Positions 9,367 through 16,594 of a stretch of 32,256 bases of DNA are shown here, one piece after another; positions within the stretch are counted from its first letter, which is position 1; every line of letters begins with the position of its first letter. Where the stretch lies: the NCBI GenBank assembly GCA_021827485.1, contig JAKAVM010000060.1, positions 1 to 32,256 on the forward strand, written 5' to 3'. The notes under the pieces were generated by a model, which had not been told where the DNA came from, searched no databases, and was given only the letters and a program-made list of their open reading frames with translations. This DNA is from Actinomycetes bacterium. Its GTDB lineage: Bacteria; Actinomycetota; Acidimicrobiia; Acidimicrobiales; JAKAVM01. The translations under genes were made by a program, and so were the position numbers.

Positions 9367-10020
9367 ATGAGAGAAATCAAACAAGATAGTGATATACGTT
9401 ACATGCCTAGAGGTGAACGTCATTGGCGTCGACTTCCTGATGAATTTGATAGAGCTTACACATCAAATGGCAATACCCAAGAGAGAGTATCGAATAGCGA
9501 GGTAAGCCAGGGAGAAGTCAAGAATGTGGAGAAGCGATATAGAGTTTCTCGTGGTGCCTTACTCCTTGTTCTGGTAACAATAGTTAGCCTCATATCGGCT
9601 CTTATCTTTGGACTGGCATGGTCATCTGACCAAGGATATAAAGCGCAAGAGGCACAGGTACGCAGTGTTTCAAGCGGGTTTTTATTGAGTCTTACCAACT
9701 TTGACCCCAAGACAATAGACGCAGACTTTTCTCGCATACAATCCTACGCAACCGGTAGTTTTGCTGCCCAGTCAAAGCAGTACTTCAATTCACCGATACG
9801 ACAAGAGCTAATAGCTGCTATTGCCTCATCGCGTGGTCAGATACGACATCTTTTTATTGAATCGCTTAAACACAATAGTGCCCAAACCTATGGGGTGATA
9901 GATCAGACTTATGTAAACTCAAAGGTGAAAGTCCCACAAACGGACACGCTGAGAATACTTCTTGGCCTAACCCATACTAGTTTCGGTTGGCGAATATCAA
10001 CTGTTACGGTACTACGGTAA
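9367..10020 (+). CDS. Mce-associated membrane protein (Mas/Mam-like)
   Basis: 217-aa single-pass membrane protein. It has a charged cytoplasmic N-terminus of about 60 residues, a transmembrane helix at about 62-86 (LLLVLVTIVSLISALIFGLAW), and then an extracytoplasmic domain of about 130 residues (SFAAQSKQYFNSPIRQ, LRILLGLTHTSFGWRISTV). The size, topology and place after mceF match the Mce-associated proteins found behind mycobacterial mce operons, thought to stabilise the transporter. The upstream 103-base gap (9264-9366) holds only a weak hairpin TCTCT/AGAGA (9302-9316). Its 3' end overlaps the convergent ATPase gene by 17 bases. Assignment rests on context and topology more than on a strong motif. 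Confidence 0.8.
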   Translation: MREIKQDSDIRYMPRGERHWRRLPDEFDRAYTSNGNTQERVSNSEVSQGEVKNVEKRYRVSRGALLLVLVTIVSLISALIFGLAWSSDQGYKAQEAQVRSVSSGFLLSLTNFDPKTIDADFSRIQSYATGSFAAQSKQYFNSPIRQELIAAIASSRGQIRHLFIESLKHNSAQTYGVIDQTYVNSKVKVPQTDTLRILLGLTHTSFGWRISTVTVLR

Positions 10021-10831
10021 ATGTGCTTTGGTTGGAGTGGTTGTACTGCTTATCGCTGGTATCGACCATTTCGTCCATTCCTATTGGGCCATCAACTTTG
10101 CCTTCTAGGAATTGCTGAACTATCGGATCTTCGCACAATACCATTTCTTTTTTTGAGGCGAACCGAACAAGATGAGACCTAAATAAGAGTCCTATATAGT
10201 CTGCAGTCCTAAGTGTAGACGAAATATTATGCGTAATGATAAAAAAAGTAGCTCCTGTTCTAGCTTGAGTAGATAGAACGAGTTCATCTAAGTAAGCTAC
10301 ACGCACAGGATCTAGACCTGAATCTGGTTCGTCAAAGAGAACTATTTCTGGATTCAAAACAAGTGCTCTGGCTAATCCAGCTCTCTTGCGCATTCCTCCG
10401 GATATTTCGCCGGGTAGTTTTTCTAGATGTCGGCCGAGACCAACTAATTCGACCTTTTCCGAAACTATGTCTTTAATTTCATCTTCTGACAAGTTGGTAT
10501 GGTGTCGTAGCGGAAATGCAATGTTGTCATAAAGATTCAAAGATCCGAATAGAGCACCGTCTTGAAACATGACTCCGAGCTTTCGTCTCACTCGATTTAG
10601 TTCTTTTTCCTTGAGGCCTACCAACCAGTCTCCATCAATACATATATCTCCTTTTTCTGGGATGAGCAGTCCGATCATAGTTTTCAACAAGACTGATTTT
10701 CCCGTGCCCGAAGGACCCAATACGACGGTAATGCTGCCTCTTGGGACGGAAAAACTTATATCTTCCAGAACCCGATGAGGGCCAAAGGACTTCGATACAC
10801 GATCTAAAGTAATAATTGCCTCATTTGTCAC
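10004..10831 (-). CDS. mceG: ABC transporter ATPase of the Mce system (MceG/Mkl, MlaF-like)
   Basis: 275-aa ATPase that should energise the YrbE permeases. Walker A GPSGTGKS at residues 39-46, the ABC signature ISGGMRKRAGLARAL and Walker B plus D-loop IVLFDEPDSGLDP are all intact, followed by the H-loop in FFIITHNI. The SGGMRKR form of the signature is typical of the MlaF/Mkl branch. GTG at 10831 is preferred (an AAAGGGA box lies about nine bases upstream); TTG at 10837 would add two residues. It is encoded opposite to the Mce operon, so its expression can be independent and it might serve more than one Mce complex. No other mce operon is visible here. Confidence 0.93.
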   Translation of the reverse strand: MTNEAIITLDRVSKSFGPHRVLEDISFSVPRGSITVVLGPSGTGKSVLLKTMIGLLIPEKGDICIDGDWLVGLKEKELNRVRRKLGVMFQDGALFGSLNLYDNIAFPLRHHTNLSEDEIKDIVSEKVELVGLGRHLEKLPGEISGGMRKRAGLARALVLNPEIVLFDEPDSGLDPVRVAYLDELVLSTQARTGATFFIITHNISSTLRTADYIGLLFRSHLVRFASKKEMVLCEDPIVQQFLEGKVDGPIGMDEMVDTSDKQYNHSNQSTFTVVP

Positions 10832-10857
10832 ACGCAACGGTCCCTTTCTCTGCCTCG

Positions 10858-10956
10858 CTTACGTTAGACCTATCAAGGCAATCCTTACGTAGAACTTCAC
10901 AGATCTTTAGTTGCTTTTAGCTATTAGAACGTTCGCCGATGGAAAATCTTACGTAG
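10858..10956. promoter_or_regulatory. Three copies of CTTACGT in the mceG / HEAT-protein divergent region
   Basis: The 139-base region between the two divergent genes carries CTTACGTTAG at 10858, CTTACGTAG at 10884-10892 and CTTACGTAG at 10948-10956. The last copy lies just ahead of a TATTAAACT stretch (10961-10969) that could be a -10 for a nearly leaderless GTG start at 10977. The repetition suggests a shared binding site for a regulator of one or both genes. This is pattern-based only; no known factor is assigned. Confidence 0.3.
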
Positions 10957-10976
10957 TACCTATTAAACTGTAAATT

Positions 10977-12026
10977 GTGCCATCTGATCATTCCAACGGG
11001 ACAAGCAAATTTGACCAAGCAAAGCTGGGACAGCTTGATCTGGAATCGACTAATACTGACAATACCAGGCCGTCTTTTGACCCCAAACGGCTACCGTCAG
11101 AGAAATTGATCGACGCAATTTACTCCCTGGAATATGATGCCGAGCAAGTGCAAGCAATTATTCAAGAGGCACTTTCTCGGTCATCATTGTATATCTTCGA
11201 TCGTGCTCGTGAGATGATTGTCCACTCTAATAGCTCGATCAGATACGTTGGCGCAGAGATTCTTGGCAACTTCGGAGTGGAAGTAGAGCTTGGTGCTGGG
11301 ATGGACAATATGAAAGGCGAAGCTAAGAGCCGATCCTTTTTAGAGCGCTCTCGGAGACAGGCGCTGGCAACTATGATCGAGTGCTTTCAATCGGAAACTG
11401 ATCCAGAAGTGGTTGCCGCTTTGATTGCTGGCTTGGGTCGTAACTGCGCAACTAATGAACTTGATCGTGTTTGTGAGTATGCAAGCCACAGCAATGTGTC
11501 TATACGAGAGGCAGTAGCTTTTGCTTTGCCGACGATGCTAGAGCCAAGCAGCTTTGAATCTAAATCGGAAACTGCTGCTAACCACTACAAGAAGGTAAAA
11601 GAGATACTGATATCCTTAGCAGATGACGCACAAGAAGTTGTTCGTGAGTGGGCACTTTTTGGATTGGCGGAGATATTAGGTGGCGACGATATTGAGATTA
11701 TCAACTGCCTTAAGAACCATCTAAACGAGCCAAATGATGATTTGAGAGCTGAATGTGCGTATGGTTTGGCAGTTCGTGGAGATGACGGGTGCGAATCCGT
11801 TCTTGCTGAACTGTTGGTGAAGAAGTTAGATCCCAGAACGCAAAGACTCACGATCGAAGCGGCGTTACAATGCGCTAGGGCCGCATTCGTCGGTCCACTT
11901 GAAAAAGCCTTAGAGATTTATGATTCATCGGCAGAGCCGGAAACATCGCAGGATGATATTGGCCCCAGCCGAGAGGACATCTTGAAAGCACTCGAATTTT
12001 GCAGACAAGAACCATTGTCGAAGTGA
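10977..12026 (+). CDS. HEAT-repeat protein of unknown function
   Basis: 349-aa soluble protein. After a polar N-terminus of about 40 residues it is a run of alpha-helical HEAT-like repeats, for example EVVAALIAGLGRNCATNELD, VSIREAVAFALPTML, EVVREWALFGLAEILGG and DLRAECAYGLAVRGDDG. Each has the usual Ala/Leu helix pair and the Arg/Asp pattern seen in PBS-lyase-type HEAT repeats. Such proteins usually act as interaction scaffolds; no catalytic motif is visible. The start is GTG at 10977, with no clear ribosome binding site but a possible -10 eight to fourteen bases upstream, so the mRNA may be leaderless. It is flanked by mceG (divergent) and a nitroreductase (convergent) and has no obvious operon partner. 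Confidence 0.8.
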   Translation: MPSDHSNGTSKFDQAKLGQLDLESTNTDNTRPSFDPKRLPSEKLIDAIYSLEYDAEQVQAIIQEALSRSSLYIFDRAREMIVHSNSSIRYVGAEILGNFGVEVELGAGMDNMKGEAKSRSFLERSRRQALATMIECFQSETDPEVVAALIAGLGRNCATNELDRVCEYASHSNVSIREAVAFALPTMLEPSSFESKSETAANHYKKVKEILISLADDAQEVVREWALFGLAEILGGDDIEIINCLKNHLNEPNDDLRAECAYGLAVRGDDGCESVLAELLVKKLDPRTQRLTIEAALQCARAAFVGPLEKALEIYDSSAEPETSQDDIGPSREDILKALEFCRQEPLSK

Positions 12027-12039
12027 AGGTCAACCTTCA
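12024..12039. terminator. Weak hairpin between convergent genes
   Basis: TGAAGG and CCTTCA form a six-base stem with a four-base TCAA loop, followed by a T-rich stretch (TTGTTAGTTATT). It overlaps the stop codon of the HEAT-protein gene and lies 4 bases from the nitroreductase stop. It could be a poor bidirectional terminator; the stem is short. Confidence 0.25.
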
Positions 12040-12042
12040 TTG

Positions 12043-12648
12043 TTAGTTATTCCAATGTCCATAGTGGACAAAGTCTTCAATAGATTTAGAGTCTCTCAAC
12101 AAAGACTTGGATTTAGGGTCTGGTACTTTAGGGTAGCCAATTGCAATTGCCCCCAGCAGTTCTATATATTCAGGGATCTCAAAGCAAGTATGTAAATTCT
12201 CAAGCCCTCGGAAAATTCCCATAAAGCAAGCACCCAGCCCTTCGTTGGCACACGACAGAAGGATAGACATTGCGCAGAAGCTAGCATCAACTAGCCAATA
12301 TGGAGTGGGCCAACTGTCTTGACTATCGAGTCCTGCCCCCTTTTTGTCAGGTTCTGAATATCTCTTTACGTATGCTGTAGGATCGCATGCTGGAATTATG
12401 ATCAAAGGTGCTGACATCAATGTCGCGCGATGAGAGTTATCTCGCCACTCCTGAGTTGTTGTTTGCGCCCAATAAAGTTTGGTTTGTTGTGGGGAATTGA
12501 GGATGATTAGCGAGGTTCCCTGAGAGTTGCCAGCCGTCGGGGCTCTTTTTGCAGCCTTGATTATCCTGAGCAAAGTGTCATCGGGTACTTGCTTATCAGA
12601 AAAGTTTCGGACCATTGAGCGTGCATTGATTGTTTGATAGAACTCCAC
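12043..12648 (-). CDS. Nitroreductase-family FMN oxidoreductase
   Basis: 201-aa flavoprotein of the nitroreductase superfamily. The N-terminus has the family pattern INARSMVRNFSDKQVPDD with the phosphate-binding Arg residues, followed by AAKRAPTAGNSQG (FMN-binding Ser/Asn region). The C-terminus has the LGACFMGIFRG stretch and ends with AIAIGYPKVPDPKS, the usual GYP motif. Members reduce nitro compounds, quinones or enones with NAD(P)H and act as dimers. The start is GTG, with AAAGG immediately before it. It stands alone, divergent from the toxin-antitoxin pair. Because FbiB of mycobacteria carries a C-terminal nitroreductase-type domain and the CofE in this window does not, this protein could be considered for that role, but nothing in its context supports it directly. 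Confidence 0.85.
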   Translation of the reverse strand: MEFYQTINARSMVRNFSDKQVPDDTLLRIIKAAKRAPTAGNSQGTSLIILNSPQQTKLYWAQTTTQEWRDNSHRATLMSAPLIIIPACDPTAYVKRYSEPDKKGAGLDSQDSWPTPYWLVDASFCAMSILLSCANEGLGACFMGIFRGLENLHTCFEIPEYIELLGAIAIGYPKVPDPKSKSLLRDSKSIEDFVHYGHWNN

Positions 12649-12679
12649 CCTTTGATTCTTTGGCCCTAGTCACACCGAG

Positions 12680-12702
12680 TCAAGTCGGCATGAGACACTT
12701 GA
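12680..12702. promoter_or_regulatory. Inverted repeat TCAAGT-N11-ACTTGA upstream of the TA pair
   Basis: A six-base perfect dyad (12680-12685 and 12697-12702) lies between the divergent nitroreductase and the RHH-MNT gene. A TAAGAT -10-like hexamer sits at 12773-12778, six bases before ATG 12785, which would fit a leaderless transcript for the antitoxin. The dyad could be the operator for the antitoxin's ribbon-helix-helix domain. Short and therefore uncertain. Confidence 0.25.
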
Positions 12703-12784
12703 TATTTCGCCGGGTGGAAGCATCTCGCCAAGCACCTGGAACTAAAGGATCTCACCTCAGCTGATTCAAGGCTAAGATAAAAGT

Positions 12785-13231
12785 ATGACAATTACGCTGA
12801 CTGTCGAAATACCAGACGCAGTAGTGCAAGATATAGATCAAGCTATCGCCGAAGGGCGGTTCCCAGATCGCGACAGTGCCATTCAGTCGGCCATACGGGT
12901 TTTTTCTGAGCCGGAACTCGCTCGCCAGCTCCGATATCGGACGCGACCGCCTAGTATGGATGAACTGAGAGCGCGCCGTGAAGAGATACTCGCTATTGCG
13001 TCTAAGCGAGGAGCTTATAACGTTCGTATATATGGGTCCGTTGCTCGCGGTGATGCTGATGCCGGAAGCGATGTCGATTTTCTCGTCGATATGGAGGAAG
13101 GGCGATCCTTATTTGATCTGGGAGGACTCCTTATGGACCTCCAAACGTTACTTGGCGTCCCTGTGGATGTTGGAACTAGCGTCAGGCCCCGAATGCGTGA
13201 ACAGGTTGAGTATGAGGCCATTATCTTGTGA
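12785..13231 (+). CDS. MNT-type antitoxin nucleotidyltransferase with N-terminal ribbon-helix-helix-like domain
   Basis: 148-aa two-part protein. Residues 1-43 (ITLTVEIPDAVVQDIDQAI, then DRDSAIQSAIRVF) look like a CopG/ParD ribbon-helix-helix DNA-binding unit: a short strand followed by two helices. Residues about 65-148 are a minimal nucleotidyltransferase with the intact catalytic motif GSVARGDADAGSDVDFLVD (Gly84-Ser85, Asp96, Asp98). In known HEPN/MNT type VII systems the MNT protein AMPylates the Tyr of the HEPN toxin's RX4HXY motif and so neutralises it. The downstream HEPN gene overlaps by four bases (GTGA). The RHH-like extension is not part of a plain MntA and would let the antitoxin bind its own promoter. 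The cassette appears slightly GC-richer than its surroundings, consistent with acquisition. Confidence 0.82.
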   Translation: MTITLTVEIPDAVVQDIDQAIAEGRFPDRDSAIQSAIRVFSEPELARQLRYRTRPPSMDELRARREEILAIASKRGAYNVRIYGSVARGDADAGSDVDFLVDMEEGRSLFDLGGLLMDLQTLLGVPVDVGTSVRPRMREQVEYEAIIL

Positions 13232-13560
13232 GAGACAATAGAGGGCGACTCATTGATATCATAGAAGCAATTGATGCGATCTTGAGTCGCGATAGTACTC
13301 GTGAGGACTTGGAATCGGTTCCTAACCTGCAAATTTGGGTACTTCACCACCTTCAGATTATCGGAGAGGCAATGGCTCGGATAACGCCGGACTTTCGCGA
13401 AACATTTAACGAGGTTCCGTGGCAGCAGGCAATCGGTATGCGAAATATTATCGTCCACGGATATGATCGTGTGGATCTCGACATCATTCAGGAAGTTCTC
13501 GATCGTGATCTAGGGCCCCTGCGCGCGCAGATTAGTTCGATCCTGGAAAGAATGGAATAA
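13228..13560 (+). CDS. HEPN-domain toxin (HepT/DUF86 type)
   Basis: 110-aa helical HEPN protein. The defining RX4HXY motif is present as RNIIVHGY at residues 72-79 (Arg72, His77, Tyr79). In characterised HepT proteins Arg and His form the RNase site at the dimer interface and Tyr is the residue AMPylated by the MNT partner. VLHHLQIIGEAMARI in the preceding helix is also typical. The start is GTG, overlapping the antitoxin stop as GTGA. Expected to be an RNA-cleaving toxin controlled by the upstream gene; its RNA target cannot be told from sequence. Confidence 0.87.
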   Translation: MRDNRGRLIDIIEAIDAILSRDSTREDLESVPNLQIWVLHHLQIIGEAMARITPDFRETFNEVPWQQAIGMRNIIVHGYDRVDLDIIQEVLDRDLGPLRAQISSILERME

Positions 13561-13693
13561 TCTACCCAAAGTGCTAATTACTAAGCTCTGAAACTTCCGT
13601 CATAGTTTGCTTGCTAAAGGGGTGCCACCTGGGGATAAATGAGCTGGATATGGGCAGCGAGTCCAAGGGAATATTTCCATTGTGCCTAATGTT

Positions 13694-13723
13694 GACTAGT
13701 TTGGTAATATTTTAAAACTAGTC
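13694..13723. promoter_or_regulatory. Perfect 9-bp dyad ahead of the rhodanese-ThiF gene
   Basis: GACTAGTTT (13694-13702) and AAACTAGTC (13715-13723) form a perfect inverted repeat separated by the A/T-rich spacer ggtaatatttta. The left arm is part of TTGACT (13692-13697), a good -35 match, and TAATAT lies in the spacer. The arrangement looks like a promoter overlapped by an operator for a dimeric repressor. It sits 62 bases before the main gene and directly before a short leader ORF. The regulator is unknown; a sulfur- or iron-sulfur-responsive factor would suit the downstream gene, but that is conjecture. Confidence 0.45.
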
Positions 13724-13737
13724 CAAAAAGGAGAACT

Positions 13738-13785
13738 GTGGCCCTTATGAAGGACTGCACGCTTGAAAAAAGAGAAAGGTTCTGA
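13738..13785 (+). CDS. Candidate 15-aa leader peptide upstream of the rhodanese-ThiF gene
   Basis: GTG at 13738 opens 15 codons encoding (M)ALMKDCTLEKRERF and ends in TGA at 13783-13785, whose last base is the A of the next gene's ATG (TGATG). A strong AAAAAGGAGA Shine-Dalgarno tract (13725-13734) sits at the right distance for this GTG and too far upstream to serve ATG 13785 directly. It contains one Cys codon. The pattern suggests translation of the leader is coupled to the downstream sulfur-transfer gene. It could equally be a chance ORF. Confidence 0.4.
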   Translation: MALMKDCTLEKRERF

Positions 13786-14945
13786 TGGCAACATTTAGGG
13801 AGCTACTCCAGTCCAGTAAGTCTCAAGTTAAGGAAATCGACTCTGATTCTGCACATTCGTTGGCTGATAGCCACGTTTTTCTTGATGTTAGGGAGGCTGA
13901 TGAGCACGAGCAAGGGGCCATTCCCGAAGCGATTCATATTCCTCGTGGCAAGTTGGAGCTAACTATCGAAGGCAAAGTTAGTGATAAGAATGCCCCGATA
14001 GTTGTTTACTGTGCTGGAGGGGTCCGTTCTGTTTTTGCTGCAAAAACTCTCCAAGAGCTTGGTTATCAAAATGTTGCATCACTGATAGGGGGCTTCAACC
14101 GTTGGAAGGATGAGGGCAAGCCCTGGGTTACGCCCCGGTCTTTGAACGCCGAGCAACGCAATCGCTACCAAAGACATATACTGCTTCCAGAAGTCGGTGA
14201 GGAGGGTCAGCTAAAATTACTTGATTCAAAAGTTCTTCTACTCGGCGCTGGGGGGCTTGGTTCTCCATCGGCTTTGTATTTAGCCGCTGCTGGCGTTGGA
14301 ACTCTCGGAATCATCGATATGGATATTGTTGATGCGTCGAATTTGCAAAGGCAAATACTTCATAACCTTGATCGCATTGGTGAGCCCAAAGTTGATTCTG
14401 CCAAGAAGACCATTGCACTACTTAATCCTGATGTAAACGTAGTAACCTATGATGTACGACTCGGAGCCGATAACATCTTGGATATTATCGAGGGATACGA
14501 TGTGATTGTAGATGGAACCGATAATTTCCCGACTCGATACTTAGTAAATGATGCTTCACTTAAATTGAAAATTCCGGTTGTCCATGGGTCAATATTTAGA
14601 TTCGAGGGTCAAGCTACAGTATTTTCACCATATGACGGTCCTTGCTATCGTTGCATGATTCCTGAACCACCTCCGGCTGAGCTAGCACCTTCGTGCTCTG
14701 AAGCTGGTGTCCTTGGGGTTCTGTGTGGAATTGTTGGTTCTATCCAAGCAATGGAGGCAGTCAAGCTCCTGCTCGGCCTAGGCGATCCTTTGATCGGGCG
14801 CTTGATGGCTTATGATTCACTTGAGCAAACTTTTCGGACTTTCAAAGTGCAGAGAGATCCAAACTGCCCGACCTGCTCCCTTGAGCCGGATCAGATTTCC
14901 ATCGCTGAATACGACGAATATTGCTTGCCCCACGTTTCTCGCTAA
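13785..14945 (+). CDS. Rhodanese-ThiF/MoeB fusion: sulfur-carrier adenylyltransferase/sulfurtransferase
   Basis: 386-aa two-domain protein. Residues about 17-115 are a rhodanese domain with DVREADEHEQGAIPEAIHIP and the active-site loop YCAGGVRS (Cys76). Residues about 125-375 are an E1-like ThiF/MoeB domain with the nucleotide-binding GAGGLGSPS, the acceptor segment NLQRQILH, DGTDNFPTRY, a catalytic Cys304 in CSEAGVLGVL, and two CxxC zinc pairs (CYRC and CPTC). Such proteins adenylate the C-terminal Gly-Gly of ThiS/MoaD/CysO-like carriers and transfer sulfur for thiamine, molybdopterin or cysteine synthesis. The mycobacterial MoeZ has the opposite order (ThiF first, rhodanese last), so this is not a simple MoeZ copy. 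An AAAGG box lies about seven bases before the ATG, and a coupled leader ORF lies immediately upstream. No sulfur-carrier gene is in the window, so the exact pathway is open. Confidence 0.9.
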   Translation: MATFRELLQSSKSQVKEIDSDSAHSLADSHVFLDVREADEHEQGAIPEAIHIPRGKLELTIEGKVSDKNAPIVVYCAGGVRSVFAAKTLQELGYQNVASLIGGFNRWKDEGKPWVTPRSLNAEQRNRYQRHILLPEVGEEGQLKLLDSKVLLLGAGGLGSPSALYLAAAGVGTLGIIDMDIVDASNLQRQILHNLDRIGEPKVDSAKKTIALLNPDVNVVTYDVRLGADNILDIIEGYDVIVDGTDNFPTRYLVNDASLKLKIPVVHGSIFRFEGQATVFSPYDGPCYRCMIPEPPPAELAPSCSEAGVLGVLCGIVGSIQAMEAVKLLLGLGDPLIGRLMAYDSLEQTFRTFKVQRDPNCPTCSLEPDQISIAEYDEYCLPHVSR

Positions 14946-14976
14946 ACTGAGATAAACGAACTGGAGTACAAAACAA

Positions 14977-16560
14977 ATGATCGAGTCGTCATCGAGATGG
15001 ACTGATTCAGGCCTAGAAATTGCACCTTGTTATTCGCCATCTTCGGTAAGTGACTGGGATCCGACCGAGAAATTGGGTAATCCAGGGGAGTACCCTTATA
15101 CGAGAGGCGTACACGAATCTATGTATCGTCAGCGGCTATGGACAATGCGCCAGTATGCCGGATTCGGAACCGCCCAAGCTACAAATGAAAGATTTAAGTT
15201 TTTACTTTCTGCTGGTCAAACAGGGCTTTCTTGCGCTTTCGACCTTCCTACCCAGATGGGATATGACTCAGATCACGAGAGATCGGAAGGGGAGGTAGGC
15301 AAAGTTGGAGTGGCGATCGACTCCATTGAAGACATGAGGCAACTTTTTGCTGGTATTCCTTTACAAGAGGTTACTACGTCTATGACGATCAACTCAACGG
15401 CTTCGATCTTATTGCTGCTCTATCAGCTAGTGGCGCAAGAGCAAGGTGCCGACTGCACCAAACTCGGAGGAACGATCCAAAATGACCTACTCAAGGAGTA
15501 CGTGGCCAGAGGGACATATATTTTCCCGCCGCGTCCATCAATGCGAGTCATTACCAACATATTTCAATACTGTTCGAAAGAGTTGCCCCAATGGAATACT
15601 ATCTCTATTTCTGGATATCACATCCGTGAAGCTGGCTCGACAGCAGTGCAAGAAGTTGCTTTTACACTTTCAAACGGCATTGCCTATGTTCAAGCAGCAA
15701 TTGACGCCGGACTCGATGTAGACGTTTTTGCGCCGAGACTATCTTTCTTCTGGAATGCCCACAATAATTTTTTTGAAGAGGTTGCAAAGTTTCGGGCATC
15801 CCGTCGAATGTGGGCAAAAATCATGAAAGAGCGTTTTGGAGCCCGCAAAGATGCATCGCTCAAACTAAGATTTCACACACAGACTGGTGGCTCCACCCTG
15901 ACGGCCCAGCAACCAGAAAATAATATTGTTCGCGTCACTCTCCAAGCACTTTCAGCCGTGCTTGGAGGAACCCAGAGCCTGCATACTAATGGATTCGACG
16001 AAGCATTGGGCCTCCCGACGGAAAGAGCTGCCAAAATTGCACTGCGGACCCAGCAAATTATCGGTTACGAGTCAGGCGTTGCTGACAGCGTAGACCCGTT
16101 GGCAGGTTCCTATCTTGTCGAATCTCTCACCGATGAATTTGAACGTAAAGCTTGGGAGTATATTGACAAGATAGACAACCTAGGCGGATCCGTGGCGGCC
16201 ATTGAAGCAGGTTATATGCAGGAGGAAATTGAACAGGCCGCATATTCATACACCAAACAGATTGATGCAGCAGACAAGATTATTGTTGGAGTTAACAAGT
16301 TTGAAGACGGTAAGATTGACCCCCCTGAGGTTTTCCCCATCGATCCAAAGCTACAACGTGAACAGGCCGAAAGGGTCGCACGACTGAAATCTAGTCGGGA
16401 TAACGAAAAGGCCGGACTTTCTTTGAAGTTGCTAGAGGAGTCAGCCAAAAGTGACAGTAATATCCTTTACCCTATGAAGGACGCCCTAAGAAACTATGCA
16501 ACCCTAGGCGAAGTTAGCGACGTACTACGCAAAGTTTTTGGCGAGTATCAACCTCATTGA
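14977..16560 (+). CDS. Methylmalonyl-CoA mutase-family large subunit (catalytic TIM-barrel only)
   Basis: 527-aa acyl-CoA mutase catalytic subunit without a C-terminal B12-binding domain, so a separate small cobalamin-binding subunit is needed; none is in the window. Family landmarks: [78 protein letters not shown] and [16 protein letters not shown]. By alignment from memory with Propionibacterium MutB, the substrate-carboxylate Arg (MutB Arg207) is kept here as Arg178 and the active-site His244 as His215, favouring methylmalonyl-CoA. The Tyr89 position is His46, which is unusual. GGAG lies ten bases before the ATG. The neighbouring biotin-dependent carboxylase subunit suggests the propionyl-CoA to succinyl-CoA route. 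Confidence 0.88.
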   Translation: MIESSSRWTDSGLEIAPCYSPSSVSDWDPTEKLGNPGEYPYTRGVHESMYRQRLWTMRQYAGFGTAQATNERFKFLLSAGQTGLSCAFDLPTQMGYDSDHERSEGEVGKVGVAIDSIEDMRQLFAGIPLQEVTTSMTINSTASILLLLYQLVAQEQGADCTKLGGTIQNDLLKEYVARGTYIFPPRPSMRVITNIFQYCSKELPQWNTISISGYHIREAGSTAVQEVAFTLSNGIAYVQAAIDAGLDVDVFAPRLSFFWNAHNNFFEEVAKFRASRRMWAKIMKERFGARKDASLKLRFHTQTGGSTLTAQQPENNIVRVTLQALSAVLGGTQSLHTNGFDEALGLPTERAAKIALRTQQIIGYESGVADSVDPLAGSYLVESLTDEFERKAWEYIDKIDNLGGSVAAIEAGYMQEEIEQAAYSYTKQIDAADKIIVGVNKFEDGKIDPPEVFPIDPKLQREQAERVARLKSSRDNEKAGLSLKLLEESAKSDSNILYPMKDALRNYATLGEVSDVLRKVFGEYQPH

Positions 16561-16594
16561 ACGAGTACCAACTTCGCTGTAGTAGATCTATCGC

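Noticed and set aside
10401-12717. GATATTTCGCCGGGT shared at 10401-10415 (inside mceG) and 12701-12715 (intergenic)
   Set aside because: A single 15-base match in 32 kb is near what chance allows, and one copy is within a conserved coding region.
13617-13671. TPP-riboswitch-like fragments (GGGGTGCC, then CTGGATA, CAGCG and AGGGAA) ahead of the rhodanese-ThiF gene
   Set aside because: The essential CUGAGA element and the GAACCUGA segment are missing, the CUGG/CCAG stem is not formed, and the fragments lie upstream of the likely promoter.
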